Below are positions 9,901 through 21,449 of a stretch of DNA of 64,000 nt, one piece after another. The position numbers were made by a program, and so were the translations under genes. Origin of the DNA: Hydractinia symbiolongicarpus (taxonomy: Eukaryota > Cnidaria > Hydrozoa > Anthoathecata > Hydractiniidae); the NCBI RefSeq assembly GCF_029227915.1, contig NC_079886.1, positions 7,006,001-7,070,000 of the forward strand, written 5' to 3'. The notes under the pieces were generated by a model. The model saw nothing but the letters and a program-made list of their open reading frames with translations. It had not been told where the DNA came from and made no database searches. Positions within the stretch are counted from its first letter, which is position 1. Every line of letters begins with the position of its first letter.

Positions 9901-12760
9901 AGGTCGGCAGGTTTGAGTTTGATGGACAACATGATTGACATGATGGAAAAATATGCGCAGGGATTAGAAAATAGTCTGCGCGAAGTTCAACGGGAGAAAG
10001 AAATGGAGAAAGAAAAAGTGGAAAAATTAATGTACAGTTCATTGCCACCGTAAGTGGAGTTACCTTTCTAGCAATTTCCACGACCTTACCTGTATATGAA
10101 TACAATGAAAACGACAAAGGATAAAAATATATTAAAACATCCAAAAGTTGGACAAAGATGGTTCTTACCTAAAGCCTTAACTTCATCATTTGTTTTGTAT
10201 ACTAGGACATTAAAGGATTTTTCTCTAACCTGATGCTTTTTTTTATTTTTGATATCTTTTTTTAGTGTTGTTGCATCAGAACTTCGTAAAGGAGAAACAA
10301 CTGTTGCTCAGAAATTTAAAACAGCATCAGTAATGTTGCTAAAAGTGGATGATTTTTCAAGTTTTGTTGAAACTTTAAATCCTCAACAGGTACATTTCCG
10401 AATATAAATCCCGATGAATCATTATGGCTCGTAAAATAAAAAAAGAAAATTATGACTGCAATTTTACAAAAAATTAAAAAATACATGTATAATTACTTAG
10501 CTAATTATTATACGTTTGAAACAATAGGTTGTTGATCTTCTTAATGATGTCCACAGGTGCATCAATGAGCAATTGACAGATGACAGAATACATCAGGTAA
10601 GCATATCTCTTCAGCATATTTTACAGTAAAAAAAATTTGGTTTACATTTTTCGAAGAAGAAAATTATGCTACTTATAGGCCATGTCCTTGTACGAACATC
10701 AGAGAACGGTTAACTTGTAACTGGCAAAAAACATGTTTTTAACTGTTTAAATTATTTTTTTAAACAAATTAGCCTTGAAGGTATTGTGCTTTTGACAGAC
10801 GGCATTTTTGAAAAAAAGTAATTCGTCCGTTCTCTCTTTAGCTTCCTGGACTTCGAGACCGCCACGCGTTTGTTTGTGGCATACCTGAGCCTGTTAGCAA
10901 AAAACATGCTTATTATATCGCCAAGATTGCTTTGAAAATAATGGGAAGTCTAACTAACTTTCGATTCCGTCATATTAATGACGAACTCATGAGGTTCAAA
11001 ATAGTCCTTCACACAGGTAGAGAAATATGTTATCTTGAAAGTTTTGACCAATTTATGGACAATGCATGTCTTTTTTTGGCTACATTTGACTATAATACAT
11101 GTGCTGCATTTTGTCGCTGTACGAAACGTAGGATCTACCTATCAAAAATCCACATATAGCTATCATCTCAAAACATTTCTGTAGACGCCTTAGTAACCAG
11201 TTTCAATAAGACTCCCTGTAATTTAAACAAATTATTTTCATTTTGTGTGTTTTATGGCAAAAATTTAACGGTTGTTTTCCGTTGGACAGTTCATAACCGT
11301 AGCTACCAGCGTTTGGATACAAGAGGACAACCTTTTACGGGATTTTAATTGGTTGTTGAAAAGATGTCCCCTGCAAGCGATTTGGACAGTGACTCGACAA
11401 AACTTCGAGAGCTGCGAAAATGCAAGCGGTGCTATCAGGAAATTATTGTGCTCAGTTACCAAACTCAGAAAACTAAGGCTAAGATGTTTCTAAGAAGAGG
11501 GCTAAACAAAACCAAGGGCACGTATAAGTATAGGTTCCCTTTACCGCCTTCGGTTTTGGCATTGTACACATAAAATATTTGAAACTTATTGATCTAACTA
11601 CTGCCAAACAAACTTTCTAGAGTGCAGATAAGTGTATGGTTTTTACCGTATGTTTTAATGCAGAAATCTAAAAAAACAATAAATGAATAAGTGAAGTGTT
11701 TTTAACAAGGATATTCCAACACACAAACTTTTTTATCTTTTTATTTTAGGAACATTTGTTGCAGGTCTGGTGGGAATGAATGTTCCTGTTTATACATTAT
11801 TTGGACGTGCTATTGAATACGCAGAGTTCGTACTTGAAGCAGCACCTTTCCTTCGAATTGTTGTGACCAATGAATGCAAAGAGTTTTTAGACTTACTGAA
11901 AGTTGCAATCTTTGAGGGACCTGTTCCAATGATGGTTAAAGTAAGTGTGATTTTGTGATATTATGCAGTCCTTCCTGCAATTATTCTGACTATCTGAAAT
12001 GTAAATCTGCCAGTTTGATAACATGTGCTTTGGATTGTCGTATTATTGATAATGTCCGCTTTTTTTGATAGTACTTGTAGGGGCTAAGTATAATAATATA
12101 ACGAGAAGGAATCTTTTATAATATATAGCATGACTTAACTGAATAGTGAACCCACGATCTTCCGAATTGACTACCACAAGGTCTCTTATAAATAATGGGA
12201 AGTTATAACACCCTTGGATATTCCATCTTAACGGTTCTTCTCCTCCAACGGTAATTAAGTTACATTAGCCGCTAGAGATACGCATAGCATTGCTCCAACT
12301 TGCTGGCACACAATTGGCGGTCAATAGGTGCTGACAACACTACATTTAAATTGCGCCGGAATGAAGTCTCGAGCCTACAACTCTATGATGGAAAATTGAC
12401 AGCGCTATCACTACACCATCTACCCTTATAGCTTTTTAGGCACCAAAAACACATTAACACGACAATTATCTAGCTTAAGAGCACTTTGATTAATCTAATG
12501 CTAGCTACCTCCGCTTTGGCGTTTTAACACTGACCTTCTACTTCATCAAGTAAAAAGAACAAAAGTAAAAAGTTACAATGCCAGTAATTACTTTTCGTCC
12601 GACTTTTCTGTTTTCTGATTTTCTTTAATCTTTTTAGAATGTGGGTGTTTTGGAAGTAAATTACTTGACTGGCATGAAAGGCGTAACCGCCCAACTACGT
12701 AATCCCAATATTAAAAGAAAAGACAATTATCTTGGGTATCAGAAGTCCTCTGAAGCCTAA
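1341..12760 (+). CDS. Receptor guanylate cyclase-like protein with degenerate cyclase domain (5' partial)
   Basis: Seventeen exons join in frame: 1341-1627, 2110-2458, 3679-3909, 3990-4086, 4223-4478, 5534-5611, 5744-5848, 7605-7676, 7779-7950, 8200-8346, 9017-9194, 9903-10049, 10266-10389, 10528-10596, 10842-11016, 11750-11940 and 12638-12760, where TAA closes the frame. Every junction has AG/GT and matching phase. The roughly 930 visible residues follow the order of membrane guanylate cyclases: ANF-type ligand-binding domain, membrane helix, kinase-homology domain, dimerisation helix, class III cyclase domain. Family members are about 1,100 residues, so one or a few 5' exons are missing. 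The cyclase domain lacks nearly all catalytic residues, yet no stop or frameshift was found in the exons. The protein is therefore probably a membrane receptor that does not make cGMP by itself. Decay too recent to leave stops is the alternative. Confidence 0.88.
2918..2982. repeat. Perfect 25-bp inverted repeat (intron hairpin)
   Basis: Positions 2918-2942 and 2958-2982 are exact reverse complements, separated by 15 nt. The arms are A/T-rich and include AAGATCAAAAAACAAT. The repeat sits in the intron between the exons ending at 2458 and starting at 3679. The function is unknown; it could be a hairpin-type MITE remnant. Confidence 0.8.
3990..4478 (+). CDS. Transmembrane and juxtamembrane exons of the guanylate cyclase-like receptor
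   Basis: The exon at 3990-4086 encodes one hydrophobic helix (LIIAAVASPFAVVLLLFFIY) followed by positive residues RAYR, the usual single span of receptor cyclases. The exon at 4223-4478 encodes a highly charged, Lys-rich juxtamembrane segment with Ser/Thr residues, leading to the kinase-homology domain. Phase continuity (1 then 2 then 0) supports the join. The acceptor of the second exon is preceded by repeated TTTCATAATTAA motifs. Confidence 0.83.
4751..4985. repeat. 18-bp minisatellite
   Basis: A tandem array with the unit GACATTGACACGAAAGAC and point variants lies in the intron after the exon ending at 4478. Degenerate relatives (GTTGACAAGAAAAACGAT and similar) begin near 4495, immediately after that exon. 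Because 18 is a multiple of three, both strands stay open as a repetitive peptide frame, but no gene is implied. Confidence 0.85.
5534..9194 (+). CDS. Kinase-homology domain exons of the guanylate cyclase-like receptor
   Basis: Six exons (5534-5611, 5744-5848, 7605-7676, 7779-7950, 8200-8346, 9017-9194) encode the regulatory pseudokinase module of receptor cyclases. Family marks include VFVKQI near the ATP-lysine strand, IRDLRHPNLNPYSGVC, the CKKGSLIDILLNEDI segment, the HGHLTSKNVLIDNRW loop, SDYGLF in place of DFG, ALLWTAPENI, GDVYSFGIIMSEI and the closing LMRLCWDEFPGNRPS. The catalytic-loop Asp of true kinases is absent, as is normal in this family, so the domain is expected to bind ATP and regulate rather than phosphorylate. 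Confidence 0.87.
9828..9933 (+). repeat. 53-bp tandem duplication spanning a 3' splice site
   Basis: Units 9828-9880 and 9881-9933 are near-identical and each carries a pyrimidine tract, an AG (9848-9849 and 9901-9902) and the first bases of the dimerisation exon. Only the downstream acceptor gives an open frame. The upstream one would add 53 nt, not a multiple of three, and reach TGA. Confidence 0.85.
9903..10049 (+). CDS. Dimerisation coiled-coil exon
   Basis: This exon encodes the linker helix between kinase-homology and cyclase domains: SLMDNMIDMMEKYAQGLENS followed by charged heptad-like sequence and MYSSLPP, matching the family pattern DNM...MEKYAxxLE...LLxxMLP. It mediates dimerisation in receptor cyclases. 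Its start is chosen at AG 9901-9902 because the duplicated acceptor 53 bp upstream leads into an in-frame stop. Confidence 0.85.
10266..12760 (+). CDS. Degenerate class III cyclase domain exons
   Basis: Five exons (10266-10389, 10528-10596, 10842-11016, 11750-11940, 12638-12760) cover the whole cyclase fold from VVASELRKGETTVAQKF to the closing VGVLEVNYLTG, where the family has GVMxTYWLxG. The framework VVDLLNDV, HAYYIAKIALKIMG and VAGLVGM is kept. By eye alignment the FSDIVGF motif reads LLKVDDF, so the first metal Asp is Lys. KVETIGD reads QLPGLRD, so the guanine-recognising Glu is Pro, while the second metal Asp may survive. RYCLFGD reads VYTLFGR. NTASRMES reads EYAEFVLE, which loses the transition-state Asn and Arg. 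Cyclase activity is therefore not expected. Confidence 0.85.
12340..12430 (-). mobile_element. tRNA-like SINE head (minus strand)
   Basis: Reading the minus strand, an A-box-like TGGTGTAGTGA is followed about 40 nt later by a B-box-like GGCTCGAGACT, the spacing of a tRNA-derived polymerase III promoter. A second, weaker B-box-like GGGTTCACTATTC lies nearby at about 12145-12160. Both are inside the last intron of the guanylate cyclase-like gene. Confidence 0.45.
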
Positions 12761-12850
12761 TTTTTTCCTTATTGTCTACGTAAACCCAATATCAAAAGAA
12801 AAGACAATTATCTTGGGTACCAGAAATCTTCTGAAGCCTAATTTTTCCCT
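12696..12850 (+). repeat. 81-bp tandem duplication of the terminal coding exon
   Basis: The last codons, the stop and adjacent UTR (from 12696) are repeated 81 bp downstream (from 12777) with a few substitutions. The copy lies after the TAA at 12758-12760, so it is now 3' UTR. Confidence 0.85.
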
Positions 12851-12857
12851 GTTTGTA

Positions 12858-15800
12858 GTATAGAAAGAAAATGGTTTGTATATAAAGAATGCATTTATTT
12901 ATGAATTACAATAACTTTAACATGTAATTTTATTTGAAAGAATTATAAGAAAGAAATAGACAAAAGTCTTTCTGGTGCAAGAGATAACCACTTGAATAAC
13001 TTTTGAATGACCTAAGCTATATGCTGAAGAAATTCGACAGGAACAAAGTCAAATATAAAAAAATTATTTTGGGAGATAAAAAATTTGCCGACATCGGCAA
13101 ATGGCAATGGTGCAAACATTTTTCTTTTGCTGCCAACTTTTATAAGATGACTGGATTAGTTTGCACGTAAATTGATTTTTTCGCTTGTTTTTAGGAGGAT
13201 TTTAGTCTTTCTATATGATTTTTAAGATTTTGATCTTTTTACAAGGCATTTTTTGCATGATTTTGAAGTGCCACTTCCAATTCTTCCTTGATGTTCTCTA
13301 ACAAATTATCTCTAACAAATTACCAATGATTTCATCTGTAGTTCCAGGTGAATTTTTTTATTGTCTCATTTTCCTTTTGTACTTCATCTAATAAATGTTT
13401 TTTCACAAATCGACTTTTGTGTTGTTGGAAATGTAAGAAGCTTGATTGAATCTAGATTTTGAGACACATCAGTCCAAGCAGTATCAGTTTCGTTACTTCC
13501 TTGCTTCAACTGATCTGGCTTTACAAGTAAAATTCAACGGGTATGTAAGAATAACAATAAAAGCAAATGTGTTCTAGTAGAATATGGAACAAATAAATCA
13601 AAATTTAAACCAGATATTTACTTCAGCCATACCTGTTTTAGGAGCGGTTTTAAAACGACTATTTCCGAGGGGTTGCACTGGTCAGGAATTAAAAAAAAGC
13701 ATATCTGGCGTAAAAAAGGTGGGCGCTGGGTCCTCTGGCTATCGCACTATTTCATTAAAAAGTTGAAATGTTTAGAAATAGCAGTTGTTCAAACTTTTCG
13801 TATAAGTATGCAGAAGAAATGTAATGTACAATAATTTTTTACTCATGTTTATTAAACCCCTTGAGAATGAATTATAACATAAGTAAAGCCCTGTACATCG
13901 TATTTGAATGGCCGAACATTAGGCAACTGGTAGAGTGCAAAGTTTTACTTTGGTACTTTACAAAGTATCTGTATTATGAGAAATCCGCTCTCCGCAACCG
14001 GAAAATGTAAAAAAAACGGAGGATTGGGGCGTGCTGGCGTCAATAAATATTAGAACAGATTGAGATTTCGGATCTAACCAAATAGCAAAATATCCCGAGT
14101 TGTTTGTCCTCTGTAATCATTGACAGGTGAACTTAAGAAAGTTAGGAGTGCACATTACTTTCATAGAAATGACCTTCACTGTCTGTTCTTATGGACTTGA
14201 ACATCTGCCACCCCCCCTCGTAATGTAGGTCCAGGGTTTCAAATTATGGCAATTACGAAAACATAGAACTGGCCAATTACGTTACTTGATCAACTGTTTG
14301 GCTGAGGATTCAAATTAAATTGATTTCTTGTTTACGCATTTAACTGCCTTGAGGTCACAGAAATATGTGTTCAAAGCCGCAGGTTTTTCTTGTTTTCTTT
14401 TAAAGCAATATAAATTCTTACCAAAATTTATTATTTGCTATACAGTTTTGATAACATATTGTTAATTCATCTCAGTAAAAAGTCACAATCATGCGGTACA
14501 TGTTAAGGTAAGCACCAATATCTTAGCATGAAATATTGACATTGGTTTGAATTTTGATTACTTCAGCAATGAAAATAACATGAGGATATTAGAGAGGAAT
14601 GTGATTCCCTCTATTTCAAATCAATTATTTTTTTTGGAAAGACTGTTTTTCTTTTCTTCAATTTCAACAAAATAATGATGGCATAAACACCCAGAAAGTC
14701 GAATTTAAGACGTTCGAATTTAAGGAACTCTATCACTTTGATACAACAAGTATATCATTTTTCAGTCTCTTATTAAGTTCTATGCCACGATAAAATGAAT
14801 CGGAAGAAAATTACTAAAAATCGTAGTTAACTTCTGTTTTTTAAACATCCCATGCAGCAACATGATTTACGAGTCCAAATAAAAGCTTGTTTAAACTTTA
14901 GACACCGAAGTTCTTAGGAACTCTCATGTTTACGCTACCGAAAAAGAAGTTTAATTATCTATCGTATGGACCTCTTTCTTAATATGTCCAAGTTGATGGG
15001 TCACGCATTGTGGCGAACAAATTGCGTGTCGGTACTTTAGCCTTATTCCGACGTCTTTCGGAATTCGGCCTACGGCTTAATTCTTAATGACTAATTATCG
15101 CCAATAAAATTTCATTAACGTAAATATAAAACTGCTTCAATCTGTCAACAGAGCCTCAATAAAGTTGGACTAATTAGCTATTATTATCGTCCTTAAAAAC
15201 ATTAGTTCTCGGCGTCATACGCCAGATGTAGCCATACAGAATAACTGTATGTTGCACCTTTTTTAGTCAATTTTTTTCTAAGCTATTTTCTTTTCCTTTT
15301 TTTTTCTTTTACTTTTCTGCATGGTTATGATGCTTACTGTTATTTTATATTTATCCATGAGAAAACTGCGTGCTTAATTTTTATCATCCATATAACGTGA
15401 AAGTCACAACACGACTTTATTCAATTAAGGGTATTATTATGTAACGTTCAGACATGTGATTAATCCGATTTCTCGATTTTTTCCGAACTTAAAAAAAATC
15501 GTTAAAAATCTACCCGATACATTTTGATATCCTAATTAAAGCCTCTGAAAATATTTTAAGAGTAATCTAAGGAAAATAACATTTCCGCTATAAAAAGGAC
15601 ATAAAGAAGTTGTGGCTACGCTACCTGCTTTTAAAGTTACATCACTAGATTTTCGGAAGGTTATGCAGGGGTAATTGTGCGAGTAAAAGAAACTCGTCTT
15701 CTCACAGCCACCGTTTCGGTTCGCTGAAAATGTCGAGTATTATGATATAAAAGTAGTATTCAGTATGCTTTTCATCCAAATTACATCCGTATTTTGATTT

Positions 15801-17647
15801 CCACGAGAGTACAAAATTCATTGCAGTTGCTTCACAATGTGTGTGCCTGGTCTTCAAAATGTTTCTAATCAATACACGTTATTTAAAAAATCGTTTTTGT
15901 ATGCATCCCCTAAGAGTCTTAACTTTAGAGAAGTTTTCCTGCAAATTTGCATTGTTAAAGTTGGTTAAAGTTCTGTCAAATTTTAAATTAACATTATTAA
16001 ACTGTTTAATGTATCACAAGGTAGCAATTAAAATTTTTTTAAGCTTTTGGTTTTGGGATTTTGTTCGTAATATACAAATAAACGTATTGCCATAATTAAG
16101 TTTGAGAGTACAATGTATAAATTGTTTTAATATAATTTCGCTGATCGTAACACGAAATTCTTTCACAAGCATGATGATTCTCATTCGGTTGAATGAAATT
16201 TGCACTGTCACAATATACAGCTTCGATTTGAATGTGTGTAAGATGTTAGTGATTGACTTGCGCTCAGAAATAAAGAAGAAGAGCTGGGGAGAAAAGTTTG
16301 TTGGTTTTAATTTCGCTTCTTACTAGCGACATGCTTAACAATGATGTTAAATTTCTAGTTTGGTTTCATATGAGGAGATCAACGAGATGTTGTTGTTCTA
16401 ACAACTAAAATTTAGTTTTATCTTCACGTATTTAAAGATTTAAAGATGTCAATCGCTTGCCGGCTATAACATATACTATATTCTTCCATGAACCTGATCT
16501 TGTTAATGGACCTGATAAATTTATATTGAATTGAGTGACAAATATTGTATTAATATTATCAACAAAAACAAAAAGAGAAAATAATTGTTTTCTTTCAGAA
16601 CACCAAACGTTGTTAAAATACAAAACAACTGAAAGATTCATAAAAAAAAATCCATTTATTACCTAACAATTAATAATAATACACATATTTTTACATAGAA
16701 TATCTTATTTGCTCAAAATGGCATGTGTTACAAATTTTTTGTAAACAGTTAGAAGTTGACATTTTTACTGACCAATAATAATTTGTAATAGCAAAAAAGA
16801 CATTATGTATAATAGTTTCCATAGTCCCAAATAATTTACACTATTAAAAATGTTTAAATGTAAAAGAGAGAATTACTGATTATAAATTTGATTTTAAAGC
16901 TAAAAGTACAAACGGATCAACCATTTTATTTACATTTTACAACTTTATAGGGAAGAGTGATAACGAAATGATTACGATATAGGGTGAATACCTTTTCGCT
17001 AAGAAAAGCAGTCGAAAATATTAAGTACAACTTATATAAATCTGATATAAACTAAAATTTATTAAAATAAGAGTAAAAAATGGTGCTTTAAGTAATTACA
17101 ATTACAAGATTATAGAGTAATTAAAAATACACGTCTTTAAAAAAGACAAAAATTGGAGTTACGATGTGCAAGCAGCAGAACCACTAAACAATAAATCAAG
17201 TAACGTGACACAATTTTTTATTAAATAATAAAGAATTCTATTTGTCTTTTCCTAAAACTATACACGTTAACGTTGCTACATAAAAATGAAATGTTAACAA
17301 ATAAAACAATCTTTCCTTCCTTTTTCCTGCTTTAGCGCTCTATATGGAGTGGAATTTCAGAAATTGTTTTTTCGATGATTAGGAACTAATTTGCACTCTA
17401 TAAAATTTGAAAAAGAGTTGCAGTCGTTTTATTAAATGCGATTACAGCTATACATTTAAGTTTTAGTAATGCCCAACGTTATTAAGAGAATGTTAAGCAT
17501 GAATCCGTCATTAAAATTAAAAAGATACCATCAATGCATGTATTCGCTGGCCTTCTTATTGTAATATTAACCTACTTTTCTTGCGAATAGTGGCTTTACT
17601 TTTGCATATCTTTATACACAATAAGATATAAGTTTTCCGCACAATAG
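12858..17647. other. Intergenic region without a recognised gene
   Basis: This AT-rich region has only short unconvincing open frames. The left end should hold the 3' UTR of the guanylate cyclase-like gene and the right end the 3' UTR of the LRR receptor gene, which reads toward it, so the two genes are convergent. No clear poly(A) cleavage context could be assigned. Confidence 0.5.
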
Positions 17648-18356
17648 TTATTCGTAAATAATTTCTTCAGCGGAGGGGTTCTTTACAACATCCACACTCT
17701 CGTATATTTGAAAATCACCTTCTCCAGTCAATTGTCCATACTGTGTATGAGGGACATCTTCAATCTAAAACCGGTTTAAACTTTATTAAACTTAAACTAG
17801 TGCATGTTTGGATAATACCAAGTAAACAAATGTCTACCTTGATATCCGTGTATTCAGTAGTTTGCGTATTCACATTTTTTACTCTACCCAACTCGTTACT
17901 TGTGCGAATCTCTGAATTTCTCGCCTATAAGAGAAAGTCATACTTTGTAACTTTGCATTGTGTATGAAAATTTGATTTTGCGGTAAAATGAGAATGTTTG
18001 AGATCGTGACATTTATTGACATACGAGAATAAAAGATATCTTGTAACTTAACCCAAATACATCCGTACCAGAGGTGGATTCCACCTTCTTAAAAAATTTT
18101 AAGAGAAGTTTATATATTTTTCTAGCTACTATAGCTGTGATACTCACCGACCTTTCTTATTTTGAAATTGGACATGATCTTTTTAAATTGTTAGTACGCA
18201 CAATTTCCGGTTACTCAGACTACTATTGACTACTTAATATACCCTTTTTTGCTATATAATATACTTAAAAAAACTTGACCAAATAGAGAAAACATGTTTC
18301 ACATAAAACTGAAACTTACTGACGATTTCTATTCCTAAATTTCCGCTTTGGCTGTA
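17648..18356 (-). CDS. Cytoplasmic-tail exons with tandem YxxL/I/V motifs
   Basis: Three small exons (18356-18320 phase 0 to 1, 17911-17838 phase 1 to 0, 17764-17648 ending in TAA) each have an AG acceptor and GT donor where needed, and join in one open frame. They encode about 75 residues with YTDI (1032-1035), YGQL (1045-1048), YESV (1057-1060) and a final IIYE. Gaps of nine and eight residues between the first three fit the tandem YxxL/I spacing of immunoreceptor tyrosine-based activation motifs. The exon chain was inferred by eye. Confidence 0.68.
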
Positions 18357-21300
18357 CTTTTAAAATTAGCCACAGTTCAATGAGCTTACATGTAATAGCT
18401 TTGTTTTGGCAATGCAGTTAAGGAACTACTTTAAAGATACTGATGTACGTACCTTGGGAACTTTACGTATCCGATATCTTTTCAATACCACCCCTCCAAC
18501 AATTATCAATAAAATGCAGAGAAACGATATCACCAATCCAACGATAATCCACTTTTTAGTTTTTCTTTCATCGACTTTTTTTATATACTCACAAAAGTGA
18601 CCACGGTAACGTGATGTACACAAACATCTGTACTGTCCTTCATGATACCCACAAGTGCCATTGTTTCTACACATTTTGTCCTCATCAAATTTAAATTTGT
18701 TTGACGCAGTAGTTGAATTAGAGCTGACACATCTACTTAATACAACACTTTCTTTCGGACATGAACTCACGAATTTAGCAAGGTTGCAATCACAACTTAA
18801 GTCATTGTATCTAATGTCAATTAGTTTAAGACTCTCCAGATGACTTGTAAGGTTAGGATGCATTGATTGTATGGAATTGTTAGCTAAAAGAACTTCTTTT
18901 AGTGCAGTCATGTTGGAAAAGGTAACTTCAGAGATATTTGTAATGCGATTGCCGGATAGGTCAACTCTCTGTAGTGACTTAGGAAAGAAATTAACTGGAA
19001 TATCACCCAAGCGGTTTCCTCTAAACGATATTTCTAGTAGTTTCTTCAAGCGTTTTAATTTTAACGAACCAAAATTCTCTAACTTATTTCCACTTAAGTA
19101 TAACTTCTCCAGGTTATAATTCTCCCAGACGAAATTTCTAACATTCGTTAATTGGTTTTGCGACAAATCTAAGTGTTTCAGTGCCTTCAATTCTTTAAAT
19201 GCAGTAGAATATATGTCGGAGATCCGGTTAAGCTTTAGGTCAAGTTTTGATAATGCAGAAAGTTTTGAAAAGTATTTAATTACTCTTAACTTGTTGCCGC
19301 TGATGTTTAAATTATTCAGATAAATGGTTTTGTTAAACAATGCTTCCGGTAAATTTTCCAAAAGATTATTTGCCAAATTAAGAATTCGAAGACTTTGAAG
19401 TTTGTGGAATTCATCACCTTTAAGAGCATCAATGTAGTTGTTTTGTAGATTAAGGTAACTCAATCGAGTTGCTTTGTCTAATACATCGGGTGTAAAAACA
19501 GATAAAAAATTATGGTTCAAATCGAAATAGAGCAATGAATATACACTTCTGATAGCAAGCGGTAACTTCGAAAATTTGTTGTGGTCCAGACGAAGACGAC
19601 TCAGGTATCTGGTGTTATTAAATATTCCATTTGAAAGATCTTTGAGCATGTTTTTACTCAAATACAAATTTCTTATATTTGTCAAATTTGTAAATATTCT
19701 TGAACTTAAAACTTTTAGTTGGTTACCAGAAAGGTCCAGTGTATACAACGCTACCAAATCTGCAAATACCAATTCTTCAACGCGTTCTAGCCCATTATTG
19801 CTTATATTCAAATTATTCAGATTTTTTAGCTGACTAAATGTTCCCTCATAGATATGTTTGATGTTGTTTCCATCCAATCTCATAGTGTGTAAAACTGTGT
19901 TATGAATAAACTGATTTGGTGATAAGCTAAAAATGTTATTTTCTTTTAAGTCAATAGTATTCAATAATCTTAAGTTACGAAACGCCTTGCTGTCAATATA
20001 TTGCATTCCATTATTGCCGATATATAACCTTTTCAACTTAGTTAAACCATCAAACATTCCATATCGAAGGCTTTCAACATTGTTATTCTCCAAGTTAAGT
20101 TCTTCCAAATTTTTAAATTTCGTCAGAAATTCATTTTCTATATTCCTTATCATGTTATTCTTTAAGTTTATTTGTGTTACACTTGATAGTTCAGGAAAAG
20201 CAGATATCTGTATTTTAGATAATCTGTTGTTGTGCAAATAAAGCTGTCTCAACTTCACGACTCCATAGAATGCATTATGTGACAATGCTTGTATTGTGTT
20301 ACTGCTTAAATCGATGTAAGTTGCCCTTCGAAGCTCACGGAATACATAAGGTTGTAGCCAGGCTATTTCATTTTGATGCAAATATAACGATGATAAGGAT
20401 GAAAATCCAAGAAAAACAGTGTTTTCTAACTGTTTTATTTTGTTGTTCATCAGATATAAACTTTGCAATGAAGGCAGTCCTTTAAACAAAGAATTTTTCA
20501 CCCTTTCGATGTTATTGCTGTTAATACTAAGACTTCTCAGCCGAGAGATTTTACTGAATACAGCAAAGTCAACTTCAACTAAGTCATTATTTGATAAGTC
20601 AATATACCACAAATTTTGAAAATTAACACTAGGGAATTCTAGGTGTGCGAATGCGTTTGCCTCAATTTTGCTGATATTATTATAGTTCAAATATAATGTT
20701 CTGAGTGATTTACATCCTTTAAACACTCCATTTTCCAACAGCGTAATGTTATTACCTGACAGTCGTAGATCTGTCACATTACCTAATGGATTTAGTACGC
20801 CGCGATTAATTGATTGTATCAAATTGTTTTGAAGGTGTAACACTCTTAAATTTCCTAAATTCCAAAATGTTGAATGTGATATTCTTTTGATTGCATTGTT
20901 GTGTAAATAAAGATTTAACAAGGTAGAATGTTTATGCATGACAAGATCGATTTCTTGAATAACATTTCCTTGAAGATTTAAAGTATGGAGAAAACGAAGG
21001 TTTGAAAATGCTTTGCGCGGGATGATTTCCAAATTGTTTCGATATAAGACTAAGTTCCTCAAATTTATCAAATGAGTAAATGTGTTTGGATGTATTGTAC
21101 GCATTTGTGAATAAGTAATAACTAGGTACGTGAGGTTTGAAAGTCCTGATAAAGCATACTGTGATAGGTGTGTGAATTTGCCATAATACAATGTTAGATA
21201 TCTAAGTTTTCCAAATCGTTGAAAGTAAAAATCAGGAATCTCCTCCACTTTCGGATAATTCATTCTTAAAAATCCCAACTCATAGGATGTTATATTCGGC

Positions 21301-21449
21301 AATTTCTTGGCAGTAGAACTGTAGCAGTGCATATATGTATCACTCCAACATGAACAAGTTGCAACACGTATGCAATTTCTTCCGTATACTAATCCAAGAG
21401 ATATGGAAACAACACAAAACACAAACAATAAAGTCGACATTTTTCTCAT
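17648..21449 (-). CDS. LRR-EGF single-pass receptor with tyrosine-motif tail
   Basis: Four exons join on the minus strand: 21449-18453, 18356-18320, 17911-17838 and 17764-17648, giving a predicted 1,074 residues. Residues 1-23 are a signal peptide. C26, C32, C34 and C42 form an LRR N-terminal cap. More than 30 LRRs of about 24 residues (LxxLxLxxNxIxxI) run to about residue 880. An LRR C-terminal cap contains NDLSCDCNL, and one EGF domain (about 919-955) contains CRNNGTCGYHEGQYRC. The helix at about 967-989 (WIIVGLVISFLCILLIIVGG) is followed by a basic stop-transfer segment. Unspliced, the first exon would end eight codons beyond AAG|GTACGT; splicing there is preferred because the next exons keep phase. 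The ectodomain suggests adhesion or recognition at the cell surface. The domain order resembles no family member I can name with confidence. Confidence 0.87.

Noticed and set aside
13584-13766. 60-codon plus-strand frame starting with ATG
   Set aside because: No recognisable motif, no splice context and no neighbour supporting it; not distinguishable from chance.
18148-18178. Possible 31-nt exon of the LRR receptor tail (minus strand)
   Set aside because: The donor is good but the acceptor lacks a pyrimidine tract, and its phase breaks the frame of the following exons.
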